From positions 1-64,000 of the forward strand of contig NZ_JAIFZQ010000017.1 in the NCBI RefSeq assembly GCF_019710585.1: DNA of 64,000 nt. The letters are read 5' to 3'. The DNA comes from Arthrobacter sp. MAHUQ-56 (GTDB taxonomy: Bacteria; Actinomycetota; Actinomycetes; Actinomycetales; Micrococcaceae). The notes below the pieces were generated by a model that did not search any database, was not told the DNA's origin, and saw nothing but the letters and a program-made list of their open reading frames with translations. The position numbers and the translations under genes were made by a program. Shown here one piece after another: positions 1-10,492 of this stretch. Position 1 is the stretch's first letter. Each line of letters starts with the position of its first letter.

Positions 1-155
1 GGCCCCTTGCCGCAAAAGCGCAAAGAACCCGTCCCTGACCGCATCCCCAAAAACGTACCCCGCCGGCATCGCAACACCCCTTCAACGGTTTCGTTGCAAC
101 GACCATATGAATCCGCCGAGGTCATAACGGCAGCTGCGCAGCAATCGATAAACCA

Positions 156-205
156 ACGACGACGGCCGGTGACCTTTCCTGGGAAAGGCCACCGGCCGTC
201 GTCGT
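156..205 (-). terminator. Terminator hairpin after the suf operon
   Basis: A near-perfect 24-bp inverted repeat with one G-T type mismatch and almost no loop lies just beyond the sufT stop. On the minus strand it is followed by TTGGTTT. It probably ends suf operon transcription. The remaining bases 1-155 show no convincing gene. Confidence 0.75.
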
Positions 206-214
206 ACTTCTTGT

Positions 215-547
215 TCAGATATTGAACCCGAGGGCCCGCATCTGGTCCTTGCCGTCGTCCGTGATCCGTTCCGGACCCCACGGCGGCATCCATACCCAGT
301 TCAGGCGCCAGTCGTCCACGACGCCGTCCAAGGCCTTGCCCACCTGCTCCTCGAGCACGTCGGTGAGCGGGCAGGCGGCGGTGGTGAGCGTCATGTCGAT
401 CAGCAGCGCACCGTCGTCGTCGGAGTACTTCAGGCCGTAAAGCAGCCCGAGGTCCACAACGTTGACGCCAAGCTCAGGATCGATGACGTCCTTGAGCGCC
501 TCTTCGACGTCCTCCAGGGCCGTGCGGCCCGGCGTGATTTCGGTCAT
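215..547 (-). CDS. sufT: Metal-sulfur cluster assembly factor (DUF59/MIP18 family, SufT-like)
   Basis: A 110-aa protein of the MIP18/DUF59 family, cytosolic factors that help mature Fe-S proteins. Seen in the sequence: the family signature DPELGVNVVDLGL at residues 23-35, a conserved Cys59 in TTAACPL, and the C-terminal PPWGPERIT segment. Length is normal for the family. It is the last gene of the suf operon, 12 bp after sufC, and is followed directly by a strong hairpin terminator. In many Gram-positive suf operons sufS and sufU lie between sufC and this gene; here they are absent. The family call is firm; the exact client proteins are unknown. Confidence 0.9.
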   Translation of the reverse strand: MTEITPGRTALEDVEEALKDVIDPELGVNVVDLGLLYGLKYSDDDGALLIDMTLTTAACPLTDVLEEQVGKALDGVVDDWRLNWVWMPPWGPERITDDGKDQMRALGFNI

Positions 548-559
548 GGCAAGTCCTTA

Positions 560-1354
560 CTAGGCCTGTGCTGCGGCCGCAGCCGCGATGCTGGCAGCGC
601 CGGCGCCCTTGGCGTAGCGGTCGTAGCCCTCTTCCTCAAGGCGGTCGGCGAGTTCGGGACCGCCCTCTTCAACAACCTGGCCGTCCACGAACACGTGGAC
701 GAAGTCAGGCTTGATGTAGCGCAGGATGCGCGTGTAGTGCGTGATGAGCAGCGTGCCCATGTTTCCTTCGGCGTGGGCACGGTTGACGCCCTCGGAGACG
801 ATCTTGAGCGCGTCGACATCCAGGCCGGAGTCGGTCTCGTCCAGCACCGCGAACTTGGGCTTGAAGAGCTCCAGCTGGAGGATCTCCACGCGCTTCTTTT
901 CGCCGCCGGAGAAGCCTTCGTTGACGTTGCGCTGGGCGAAGTCGGCGTCGATGCGCAGCTTCTCCATGGCGTCCTTGACGTCCTTGGTCCAGGTCCGCAG
1001 CTTGGGTGCTTCTCCGTCGATGGCGGTCTTGGCGGTGCGCAGGAAGTTGGTCATGGTGACGCCGGGAACCTCAACCGGGTACTGCATGGCCAGGAACACG
1101 CCGGCGCGGGCGCGCTCGTCAACGCTCATCGCCAGGACGTCTTCGCCGTCCAGGGTGATGGTGCCGTTGGTGACGGTGTACCGGGGGTGGCCTGCGATGG
1201 TGGAGGCCAGGGTGGACTTGCCCGAACCGTTGGGGCCCATGATCGCGTGGGTTTCACCGGTGCGGATGGTCAGGCTGACGCCCTTCAGGATCTCCTTGGT
1301 GCCCTGTTCCGTCTCAATGCTGACGTGCAGGTCCTTGATCTCAAGAGTTGACAT
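560..1354 (-). CDS. sufC: Fe-S cluster assembly ATPase SufC
   Basis: A 264-aa ABC-type ATPase that powers the SufBCD scaffold, which builds Fe-S clusters in the cytosol. Visible motifs are Walker A GPNGSGKST (residues 40-48), the SufC-type signature FSGGEKKR (148-155) and Walker B FAVLDETDSGLD (168-179). I placed the start at the ATG before STLEIKDLHV, where AGAAAGAAGAG gives a ribosome site; an in-frame extension of 14 residues upstream looks non-coding. The C-terminus is an alanine-rich tail. It lies between a Rieske ferredoxin gene and sufT. Confidence 0.96.
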   Translation of the reverse strand: MSTLEIKDLHVSIETEQGTKEILKGVSLTIRTGETHAIMGPNGSGKSTLASTIAGHPRYTVTNGTITLDGEDVLAMSVDERARAGVFLAMQYPVEVPGVTMTNFLRTAKTAIDGEAPKLRTWTKDVKDAMEKLRIDADFAQRNVNEGFSGGEKKRVEILQLELFKPKFAVLDETDSGLDVDALKIVSEGVNRAHAEGNMGTLLITHYTRILRYIKPDFVHVFVDGQVVEEGGPELADRLEEEGYDRYAKGAGAASIAAAAAAQA

Positions 1355-1396
1355 GCTCTTCTTTCTTTTAGCTCGTAAGTCTGGTGCTGGCGGCAA

Positions 1397-1753
1397 TCAG
1401 TAGTTGTCTACTGCCGCGCCGTTCAAAACGTTGGTGACGTCCACGTAGACGTCGTCGCCATCGAGCTCGACGGCGAACACCGGAACGGGATCGTAGGCGG
1501 GCAACTGCAGCGGCTGGCCGCTGCGCAGGTCGAACTGGGAGCCGTGGCCCCAGCATTCGATGGCGCAGCCTTCAACGTCGCCTTCGGACAGCGAAATGTC
1601 CGCGTGCGAGCAGGTGTCGCCGATTGCATGGATCTCGCCCATCGAATCCCGGACCACAGCCACCGGGTAGCCGTCGACCAGGATGCGCAGCGCCTGCTTG
1701 ACCTTGATGTCACTGGCACTGCAGACCAGCTCGCCCTTGGGTGTCCCGCTCAT
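1397..1753 (-). CDS. Rieske-type [2Fe-2S] ferredoxin (non-heme iron oxygenase ferredoxin-like)
   Basis: A 118-aa Rieske protein. The cluster ligands are visible as C48-S-H50 and C67-W-G-H70, the CxH...CxxH pattern of soluble dioxygenase-type Rieske ferredoxins. No signal peptide or membrane segment is seen, so it is probably cytosolic. It sits inside the suf operon between sufD (17 bp away) and sufC (42 bp away). The context suggests electron supply for cluster assembly, or use as a client of it, but this is inference. Oxygenase subunits, the usual partners of this family, are not nearby. Confidence 0.9.
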   Translation of the reverse strand: MSGTPKGELVCSASDIKVKQALRILVDGYPVAVVRDSMGEIHAIGDTCSHADISLSEGDVEGCAIECWGHGSQFDLRSGQPLQLPAYDPVPVFAVELDGDDVYVDVTNVLNGAAVDNY

Positions 1754-1770
1754 GCGTTCCTGCCTGTCCC

Positions 1771-3011
1771 TTAGTTGTCCGTCGCCGCGAGTTCGCGTTC
1801 CACAGCCTCGGTCAGGCGCTCTTCGAGGGCCGGGACCTTGATCTGCTGGATGATCTCGTTGAGGAAGCCGCGGACCACCAGGCGGCGGGCAACATCCTCG
1901 GGGATGCCGCGGGCCATCAGGTAGAACAGGTGCTCGTCGTCGAAGCGGCCGGTGGCACTGGCGTGGCCGGCACCCTCGATCAGGCCGGTCTCGATTTCGA
2001 GGTTGGGCACGGAGTCCGCGCGGCAGCCGTCGGTGAGGACCAGGTTCTGGTTCTTCTCGTAGGAGTCGGTGCCTTCGGCCTGCTTCTGGATCAGCACGTC
2101 GCCCACCCAGACCGTGTGTGCACCCTTGCCCTGCAGCGCGCCCTTGTACAGGACGTTGGACTTGCAGTTGGGGACGTTGTGGTCCACGAAGGAGCGGTGC
2201 TCCAGGTGCTGGCCGGCGTCGGCGAAGTAGAGGCCCAGGAGCTCGGCTTCGGCGCCTTCACCGGCGAACCGGACGTTGGAGTTCAGGCGGACGATCTTGC
2301 CGCCAAGGGTTACGGCGATGTGCTTGTACACGGCGTCCTTGGCAACCTCGGCGTCGTGCTGGGCCAGGTGCTTGGCGTCGTCTTCCCACAGCTGCACCGA
2401 AACCACGGTGAGCTGGGCGCCCTGGCGGACCAGGACCTCCACGTTGCCGTTGTGGTCGGCGATGCCGCCGTGCTCCAGGATCACCACGCCGCGGCTGTTG
2501 GCCCCGGCTTCGATGACCACATGGGAGTTGCTGCGGCGGCCCGCACCCTTGCCGGTCAGGACAACGCGCACGGGAGCGTCCAGTTCAGCGTTCTCCGGGA
2601 TGGAGATGAGCTGGGCGCCACCGGCGTTGGCGGAGGCGACGACGGCGGCACGGTCGGCGGGGACCAGGGTGGCACCACGGGGGGCCTCGCCTGCGCCGAG
2701 GATCCGCTGCACGACGGCGGCCGGCGCCTCGACGGAAACGTCCAGGACACCGTCTTCCGACGGAGCGTCGGACAACAGGTTGGACAGTTCCCGCACCGGG
2801 GTGAACCGCCATTCCTCTTCCCGGCCGTTGGGCACGGCGAAGTCGGCCACGTCGTGGCTGGTGAGCCGTTCGGCGCGGGAGGCCATGACCTGCGTGCCGT
2901 GGCTGTGGTGGCGGTCAACCTTGGAGGCGACCAGGTGTTCGCCCTCCTCGGTGAAGCCGGCGATCGACGGTGCGCCGATGCGCGCCTTTTCGGTGGTTGC
3001 TTCGGCAGTCA

Positions 3012-3012
<1 letters not shown>
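1771..3012 (-). CDS. sufD: Fe-S cluster assembly scaffold protein SufD
   Basis: A 413-aa SufD, the partner of SufB in the SufBC2D scaffold. It has the SufBD beta-helix core, including HTVWVGDVLIQ and LTDGCRADSVPNLEIE, and the C-terminal SufBD segment HASATGRFDDEHLFYLMARG. The C-terminal EEVAR-like region ends with a charged helix. Its ATG overlaps the sufB stop in a TAATG arrangement at 3010-3014, so translation is probably coupled and gives matched amounts of the two scaffold subunits. Confidence 0.95.
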
Positions 3013-4474
<1,462 letters not shown>

Positions 4475-4475
<1 letters not shown>

Positions 4476-5281
4476 CACGGCCTTTCTTGCTGATGGTTGA
4501 TTACTTCGTCCAGGCGGGCGGGGGCTGCGGCCGGCGCGGTGGCCGGTTTTGCAGACAGCCTGCCTGTAGGTATGTGGGTGGTGCACACGTGTCCGCCGCG
4601 GGCCAGGGTGGAAAGACGCCGGACGTCCACTCCCACCAGCCTTGAAAAGACTTCGGTTTCGACGTCGCAGAAGACGGGGAAGCGGGCCGCGAGCTGTTGG
4701 ATGGGGCAATGGCCCTGGCACAGCTGGACGCTGGAAAGCGCAGCCGGCAGCGGCGCCTTGGCTTCAATGGAAGCCGTGGAGGCAACGAAGTTGTCCCGGC
4801 TCAAGGCCGCCGACAAGGCTGCTGCTCGGTCGCGGACATCGGGCCCGGCTTTTTCGATTTCCGGTGCGTAGCGCTTTTCCATGTCGGCGAAGCGCTCGAC
4901 GGCGAAGGCGCGGACGGCGTCAGGACCGGCGACCTTCTGCAGTTGCTGGAGTGCCAGGGCGGCAATGTCCAGGTAGTCGTTGCCCAGGCTGGACTGGCCC
5001 TGGGAGCTGAGGACGTAGCGGCGGGCGGGACGGCCTGCGCCGGCGCCGGGCCTGGCGATCCGCTTCACCTCGATCACGCCCGCGCGGGAGAGGTGGTCCA
5101 GGTGACGGCGCACGGCAGCCGGGGTGAATCCCAGCATGTCGCCGAGTTCGGCCGCGCTGACGGGGCCGTGTTCCAGGACCGCCGAAAGGACGCGGTCACG
5201 GGTCCGCTCATCGGCGTCAGCCACTGGGCTGGATCCCGCGGGACCGGGCCCGGCGACGGGCGCAGCTGTAGCGTGGGTCAT
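4475..5281 (-). CDS. sufR: Fe-S-sensing repressor SufR (winged-helix regulator of the suf operon)
   Basis: A 268-aa regulator with an N-terminal winged helix-turn-helix (about residues 27-95; [20 protein letters not shown]) and a C-terminal cysteine-containing domain. C192, C205 and C233 follow the pattern C-x12-C-x27-C, which matches my recollection of the cluster ligands in M. tuberculosis SufR (Rv1460). C188 is an extra nearby cysteine. In this family the holo-form represses suf transcription and loses its cluster under iron or oxidative stress. I chose the ATG at 5281 because the 60 residues upstream are non-coding in character. It is first in the operon and coupled to sufB, consistent with autoregulation. 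Confidence 0.93.
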
Positions 5282-5422
5282 GGAATACACAACACAATCA
5301 TGTCGTAATTTACTCCCGCACTCCAGTAAGGGCAGGCTGACCTTGGGTGCGCACCGATTATGACCAGGCCGCGGCTCCACTCCCCCGCAGGCGGCGGTGA
5401 ATACTACATCCCGTAGAATACT
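5282..5422. promoter_or_regulatory. Divergent promoter region of sufR-suf and the ABC-2 exporter
   Basis: A 141-bp intergenic region between sufR (minus) and the ABC ATPase (plus). The end near sufR is unusually AT-rich for this genome (bases about 5283-5312) and reads TTGTGTTGTGT on the minus strand, with CATGAT as a possible -10. This is where a SufR operator would be expected, but I could not identify a clear palindrome. For the plus-strand gene, CCCGTAGAATACTGTG just before the GTG could include a -10 (TAGAAT). Confidence 0.45.
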
Positions 5423-6394
5423 GTGGTGCGATCCCCCCAATCCCCTGTCTTGTCCATCCATGGGCTCATCAAGGACGTTGGCCCCCTCTCCAGCCTGGAC
5501 GGCAAAATGCTCCGGGTGGTGAGTGGCGTTTCACTCGTTGCCGAGCGGGGGCAGGTTACAGCCCTGCTGGGCGCCAACGGTGCGGGGAAGACCACCACCT
5601 TGGAATGCGCGCAGGGACTGCAGAAGCGCAGCGGCGGCACCATCTCCCTGCTGGGCCAGGACCCGGCCACGGCAGGGGCGGACCTGCGCGCCAGGGTAGG
5701 TGTGATGCTGCAGGACGGCGGGCTCCCGCCGTCGGCCCGTCCCCTTCCTTTGCTGCGGCACATCGCCGGACTCTACGCGCGGCCCTGGCCCGTGGAGGAC
5801 CTGGTGGGCAGGCTCGGCATCGATGCCTTCAGCAGGACAGGCGTCCGCCGCCTTTCCGGCGGGCAGAAGCAGCGCCTGGCGCTTGCGGCGGCCCTGATCG
5901 GCCGGCCGGAAGTGCTCTTCCTGGACGAGCCAAGCGCGGGTCTCGACCCGCAGTCGCGGCAACTCGTGTTCGACCTGATCGCCGAACTCCGCGATAGCGG
6001 CATGGGAATCATCCTCACCACCCACCTGATGGACGACGCACAGCGCCTCGCGGACTATGTCTACATCATCGACGGCGGCCGGAACGTCGCCGAAGGAACC
6101 GTCCAGGAGCTCCTGCAGCGCAATCCCGGCGCAGACCAAGGCGCGGAACACGTGCGGACCCTGGTCTTCGAGGCCCCGCCGGGGCTGGACCTTTCCCGGG
6201 TGCTGCCGGACGGCGTGGACGTCTCCGAACCCCGCGCCGGCAGTTACACGGTGACCGGGACCCTGACGCCCGGCCACCTTTCCGCCCTGGCCCAATGGTG
6301 GGACCAGCAGGGCATCATGCCGGCATCAATGAGCCTCCAGGCGCGTAGCCTTGAAGACGTCTTTTTGGATATTTCGGGAAAGGACATCCGATGA
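5423..6394 (+). CDS. ABC transporter ATP-binding protein (CcmA/DrrA-like exporter)
   Basis: A 323-aa ATPase. Motifs: Walker A GANGAGKTT (residues 50-58), signature LSGGQKQR (144-151), Walker B VLFLDEP (164-170), and an H-loop in LTTHLMDDA. The C-terminal ~90 residues form the extra domain common in drug and lipid ABC-2 exporters. Two adjacent GTG codons (5423 and 5426) could start it. Its stop overlaps the permease start by 4 nt (ATGA). With the permease and ctaA it occupies the place of Rv1458c-Rv1456c in M. tuberculosis (from memory). The substrate is unknown; a link to heme or respiratory chain assembly is suggested only by the context. Confidence 0.9.
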   Translation: MVRSPQSPVLSIHGLIKDVGPLSSLDGKMLRVVSGVSLVAERGQVTALLGANGAGKTTTLECAQGLQKRSGGTISLLGQDPATAGADLRARVGVMLQDGGLPPSARPLPLLRHIAGLYARPWPVEDLVGRLGIDAFSRTGVRRLSGGQKQRLALAAALIGRPEVLFLDEPSAGLDPQSRQLVFDLIAELRDSGMGIILTTHLMDDAQRLADYVYIIDGGRNVAEGTVQELLQRNPGADQGAEHVRTLVFEAPPGLDLSRVLPDGVDVSEPRAGSYTVTGTLTPGHLSALAQWWDQQGIMPASMSLQARSLEDVFLDISGKDIR

Positions 6395-7158
6395 GCCCGG
6401 CGGCAACGCAGCAAACCCAGCAGCCCGCGTCCCTGCTGCGGCGTGTCCTGTTGCAGGGCAAGTACGAGGCTTTGACGATGCTCCGCAACGGCGAACAGCT
6501 GATCCTCGCCGTCGTGCTGCCCCTGCTGGCGCTTGTCGGGCTGACGGTGACTCCGTTCCTGGACGGGATGGGCTCCAGCCGGATCAACGTTGCCGTTCCG
6601 GGCATCCTTGCCCTGTGCGCCATGTCCACGGCCTTCACCGGCCAGGGCATCGCCACCGGCTTCGACCGGCGGTACGGGGTCCTGAGGTTCCTGTCCACCA
6701 CTCCCCTGGGCCGCGGAGGCCTCATCGCCGGCAAGGTGCTTTCCGTCCTGGCCGTCCTCTGCCTCCAGGTAGTGGTGGTAGGCGCTGTTGCCATGGCACT
6801 GGGCTGGAAGCCGGTGGCCGCAGGCTGGCTCCCCGGCCTGGCCCTCCTGGCTCTCGGGGCCGCAGCTTTCACCGCGCTCGGCCTGCTGGTGGCCGGGACA
6901 GTACGCCCGGAAGCCACCCTGGCCATCACCAACCTGCTGTGGATCCTGCTTGGGGCCATGGGCGGCATTGTCATTCCCGCCGAAAGGCTGCCCGCCGCAG
7001 CCCAGGCCGTGGTGCACTTCCTGCCCTCCGGCGCGCTGGGCGAGTCCATGCGTGCGGCCTTCCTTGGTGGCGCCCTGAACGGCGGCGCCGCCCTCATCCT
7101 GCTGCTCTGGACCGTTATCGCCGGGGCAGCAGCCATCCGTTGGTTCAAGTGGAATTGA
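6391..7158 (+). CDS. ABC-2 type transporter permease
   Basis: A 255-aa polytopic membrane protein with about six hydrophobic segments (for example LILAVVLPLLALVGL and the segment around LLWILLGAMGGIVI). This fits the ABC-2 permease family that pairs with CcmA/DrrA-type ATPases. The ATG overlaps the ATPase stop by 4 nt, so the two subunits are translationally coupled. ctaA follows after 7 bp, which makes a three-gene operon likely. The exported substrate cannot be told from the sequence. Confidence 0.9.
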   Translation: MSPAATQQTQQPASLLRRVLLQGKYEALTMLRNGEQLILAVVLPLLALVGLTVTPFLDGMGSSRINVAVPGILALCAMSTAFTGQGIATGFDRRYGVLRFLSTTPLGRGGLIAGKVLSVLAVLCLQVVVVGAVAMALGWKPVAAGWLPGLALLALGAAAFTALGLLVAGTVRPEATLAITNLLWILLGAMGGIVIPAERLPAAAQAVVHFLPSGALGESMRAAFLGGALNGGAALILLLWTVIAGAAAIRWFKWN

Positions 7159-7165
7159 GATCATT

Positions 7166-8110
7166 GTGAGCACGGCTTCACGCCTCCCCCAGCTGGCAGG
7201 CCTACTGGCGTCACGGCTGCCGCGTACCGTGGACGCGCGCGTCCGCCGCCTCGCCGTCGCCTCCCTGATCGGCCAGACCCTGCTGGTGGTCACCGGAGGC
7301 GCGGTGCGCCTGACCGCATCCGGACTGGGCTGCCCCACCTGGCCACGCTGCACCTCCGACTCGCTGGTCAACACGCCGGAAATGGGCATCCACGGCTTCA
7401 TCGAGTTCGGGAACCGGCTGCTGACGTTCGCGCTGGCCGCGGTGGCTGCCCTGATGCTGGTGTACCTGTGGAACCTGAGGAAGGAACGCAAGGACCTGTT
7501 CCTGCTGGCACTGGGACTGCTGGCCAGCATCCCGGCCCAGGCCGTGATCGGCGGCGTCACCGTGCTGACCAACCTCAACCCCTGGGTGGTGGGCCTGCAC
7601 TTCCTGGTCTCCATGGCCCTGGTGGTCTTCGCCACCCTGCTGGTCAACCGGGCCTTCGGCCGGACCGGCCGCGTCATGTCCTTCCGGCACCAGGCATTGC
7701 CGGGGCTGCTGCGTCCGGTGACGGCCGCCGTCGCGCTTTTCTCCGCCGCAGCCGTGATGCTGGGGGTTGTGGTGACGGGGGCTGGCCCGCACGCCGGCGA
7801 CGCCGACGCTCCGCGCAACAACCTGGACTGGGACCTGTTTTCCCACATCCACGCCGTGCCGGCCTACCTGGTGACGGCGGGGACGCTGGTGGCGCTGGTG
7901 GTCGTATTCAGGCGCCGCATTGCCGGGCCGTTCCGGACCGCGGTCCTGGGACTCCTCGGGGTCACCGTGCTCCAGGCTGTCATCGGCTTCACCCAGTACT
8001 ACAACGGCATTCCCGCACTCCTGGTGGCGGCCCACATGCTGGGCGCCGCGCTGCTCATGGCCGCCTCAACAAACGCCTGGGACATCGCCCGTTCCAGCCC
8101 CGTGGACTAG
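7166..8110 (+). CDS. ctaA: Heme A synthase CtaA (COX15 family)
   Basis: A 314-aa integral membrane monooxygenase that converts heme O to heme A for aa3-type cytochrome oxidase. About eight membrane segments are visible. Conserved histidine regions are IHGFIEFGNRLLT, GLHFLVSMALV, SHIHAVPAYL and AAHMLGAALLMA. The extracellular loop contains GLGCPTWPRC, the paired-cysteine feature of this group. Start is a GTG at 7166, 7 bp after the permease. ctaB, the preceding enzyme in the pathway, lies 2.6 kb away on the opposite strand. Confidence 0.94.
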   Translation: MSTASRLPQLAGLLASRLPRTVDARVRRLAVASLIGQTLLVVTGGAVRLTASGLGCPTWPRCTSDSLVNTPEMGIHGFIEFGNRLLTFALAAVAALMLVYLWNLRKERKDLFLLALGLLASIPAQAVIGGVTVLTNLNPWVVGLHFLVSMALVVFATLLVNRAFGRTGRVMSFRHQALPGLLRPVTAAVALFSAAAVMLGVVVTGAGPHAGDADAPRNNLDWDLFSHIHAVPAYLVTAGTLVALVVVFRRRIAGPFRTAVLGLLGVTVLQAVIGFTQYYNGIPALLVAAHMLGAALLMAASTNAWDIARSSPVD

Positions 8111-8142
8111 TCCAGCCCCCCGCAGGCCTCCGGGCAGCTGGA

Positions 8143-8180
8143 AAAGGCGCCCCGGTACCGTTTGGAACCGGGGCGCCTTT
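8143..8180. terminator. Bidirectional terminator between ctaA and the SulP-carbonic anhydrase gene
   Basis: A 17-bp stem with one mismatch and a short loop runs from AAAGGCGCC to GGCGCCTTT. T and A tracts at both ends let it serve both convergent genes. Confidence 0.85.
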
Positions 8181-8205
8181 GCCTGTCGCGAATGGACCGT
8201 CCGGC

Positions 8206-10476
8206 CTAGCCGCGGTTCAGCGCGCCGGCATGGTCCTTCTGTCCCGCGGTCACCGCCGAGTCGAGGTTGCCTATGCCGTCGGCAGTGATCTGCAGGACCC
8301 GGGCGGTGGCAATGTCGTAGAACAGGCCCATGGCCTGCAGCCGTCCAGCCGACAGCGCCGGTCCTGTCACGGGATGGCTGCGCAGCTTACCCAGCTGCAC
8401 CGCAACGTTGACCATCGCCAGCTGGTCCACTGTGCTGTAACCTGCGGCAGCTGCCTGCCTGCCAACGGGATGGCCTGCCAGCAACTCCAGGTGGCTGGGC
8501 CGCGCATGGTCAAGCCAGGCGTTGAACCCCGAACCGAGGAGCCCGATGTCCTCCCCGGACGCTTCGCCAAGCACAGCCTTCATGGCACCGCAGTTCGAGT
8601 GCCCGCAGATGACCACCGTCTCCACGTCCAGGCCGTTGACCGCGAAGGACAGCGCCGAGTCGATTGAGCTGTCCCGGTGGTCATTGCAGACCACGTTGCC
8701 GATGTTCCGCAGCGTGAGCAGGTCGCCGGGGCCGCTGCTGGTGATCAGGTTCGGGTTGACGCGGGAATCGACACAGGCAACGAACAGGGTGTCCGGGTTC
8801 TGCGCGTCGGTGAGATCCTGCACCAGGGGGCGGACCTGGCCGGAGAACCGGCGGTGGTACTTGTCAATGCCGTGCAGGAGCGGTTCCTGCCGGGGTGGAA
8901 GTGGCAGTTCGGACGCTTCCTCGCGCCGGGGCGCCTGGTGTGCCGCGTCCTGGAACAGGGTGTTCCCGTGCTCTTCGAGGTGGACCGAACCCCCTGCAGC
9001 CTGGTGCTGGAGCTGCCAGGCGAGCAGGGCTTCGCGGAAGGCGTGGTCCACGTAGTCCGCGTTCAGTTCGACAACCACCCCAGTGCCGGCGGGTATGGAG
9101 TGCAGGACGCCATTCAGCCGCGGAAGCGCAAAGAAGCTGCATGAGCCGGCTATGGTGACCCGCCACGACGACGACGGCGGGGCAGGCGGGTGGGCATGGA
9201 TGGCGGTCCGCAGCATCCGCCAAAGCACGCTGGCCGCTGCCAGGGCGAGGCCGATCATGACGCCTTCGAGCAGGTTCAGGAAGACCACGCAGAGGAGCGT
9301 TGCCGCATAGATGGGAAGGTCGCCGGTGCGCAGGCTCGTGCGGATGTCGGCCACCTTGATGAGGCGGGCACCGATCACGATGAGCAGCCCGGCCAGGACG
9401 GCCAGCGGGATCAGCTGGATCAGTCCGGCGAAGAGGGCCGAGAAGGCCAGGACCCAGACGCCGTGCAGTACGGCGGAGGTCCGGGTGGCAGCGCCCGCTT
9501 CGACGTTGGTGGCGCTGCGGACGATCACGCCCGTGACGGGGAGTCCGCCAAGCGAGCCGGAAACCATGTTTGCTGCGCCCTGGCCAATGAGCTCGCGGTT
9601 GAGGTTGGTGCGGGGTCCGGTCTGCATCTTGTCCACCGCCACGGCGGACAGCAGGGACTCGATGCTGGCGATGAGGGCCATCGTCAGGACGGCGAAGGCG
9701 AAGGCACGCCAGTTCCCATCGGGGAGTTCCGGCAAGGCAACCGCATCAAAGATCGAGCCGTCCAGGGCGATGCGTTCGACGCCGGGCGCGAAGGCCACCG
9801 ACAGGGCGGTGCCGGCTGCAACGGCGGCGAGTGGGCCGGGGACACGCCGGACCACCGCGGGCAGGAATCTCCAGCAGAGCAGGATCGCAACCACCGCCAG
9901 CCCCAGCAGGGCTGCGTGCAGTTCGAGGTTGGTGATGGCGGCGGGCAGGGCAACGAGGTTCTCAAAAGCGGAGCCGGCGGGCCGGGACCCCAGGAGCACC
10001 TGGAGTTGCTGCAGGATGATGGTGATTCCAATACCGGCCAGCATGGCTTTGACGACCACCGGAGAGACGGCCAGGGCCGCCCGGCCTACGCGGCTGATCC
10101 CCAGCAGGAGTTGCACGACGCCGGCAGCGGCCGTGATCGCGCACGTCACCTGCCAGCCAAATTCCTGGACCAGTCCGGCAACCACCACTGTCAGGCCGGC
10201 CGCCGGACCGCTCACCTGCAGCGGTGACCCGCCGAGGCTGCCGGCGACGATTCCGCCGACGGCGGCTGCGATAAGACCGGCCATGATGGGGGCGCCGGAG
10301 GCGGCGGCGATGCCGAGCGAGAGTGGCAGGGCGACGAGGAAGACCACCAGGGACGCCGGCACATCTGCGCCAAGGTGGGTGAACGGCGTGCGGAAACGCG
10401 TGAAGCGGCTGCGGCCGTCCTTTCCTCCCGGCGGGCTGTGGCTGGGAGCAGGAATGGTGGAGGGTCGGGCTTCCAT
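8206..10476 (-). CDS. SulP anion transporter fused to a beta-class carbonic anhydrase
   Basis: A 756-aa three-part protein. Residues ~30-430 are a SulP/SLC26 transporter with many membrane segments (PASLVVFLVALPLSLGIAAASG; SGPAAGLTVVVAGLV; QGAANMVSGSLGGLPVTG). Residues ~435-510 resemble a shortened STAS domain. From ~530 a beta-carbonic anhydrase follows, with zinc ligands and catalytic pair visible as C568-V-D570-S-R572 and H626-x2-C629. The likely role is bicarbonate or related anion transport coupled to CO2/HCO3- interconversion at the inner membrane face; such fusions are known in the SulP family. GAAGGAG before the ATG is a strong ribosome site. This gene interrupts the otherwise conserved ctaA-ctaB neighbourhood. 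Confidence 0.92.
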   Translation of the reverse strand: MEARPSTIPAPSHSPPGGKDGRSRFTRFRTPFTHLGADVPASLVVFLVALPLSLGIAAASGAPIMAGLIAAAVGGIVAGSLGGSPLQVSGPAAGLTVVVAGLVQEFGWQVTCAITAAAGVVQLLLGISRVGRAALAVSPVVVKAMLAGIGITIILQQLQVLLGSRPAGSAFENLVALPAAITNLELHAALLGLAVVAILLCWRFLPAVVRRVPGPLAAVAAGTALSVAFAPGVERIALDGSIFDAVALPELPDGNWRAFAFAVLTMALIASIESLLSAVAVDKMQTGPRTNLNRELIGQGAANMVSGSLGGLPVTGVIVRSATNVEAGAATRTSAVLHGVWVLAFSALFAGLIQLIPLAVLAGLLIVIGARLIKVADIRTSLRTGDLPIYAATLLCVVFLNLLEGVMIGLALAAASVLWRMLRTAIHAHPPAPPSSSWRVTIAGSCSFFALPRLNGVLHSIPAGTGVVVELNADYVDHAFREALLAWQLQHQAAGGSVHLEEHGNTLFQDAAHQAPRREEASELPLPPRQEPLLHGIDKYHRRFSGQVRPLVQDLTDAQNPDTLFVACVDSRVNPNLITSSGPGDLLTLRNIGNVVCNDHRDSSIDSALSFAVNGLDVETVVICGHSNCGAMKAVLGEASGEDIGLLGSGFNAWLDHARPSHLELLAGHPVGRQAAAAGYSTVDQLAMVNVAVQLGKLRSHPVTGPALSAGRLQAMGLFYDIATARVLQITADGIGNLDSAVTAGQKDHAGALNRG

Positions 10477-10492
10477 GATTCTCCTTCGTTTG

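Noticed and set aside
7..225. Plus-strand open frame of 72 codons at the left edge
   Set aside because: It is basic and low in conserved features, lacks a ribosome site, and its end runs through the suf terminator hairpin.
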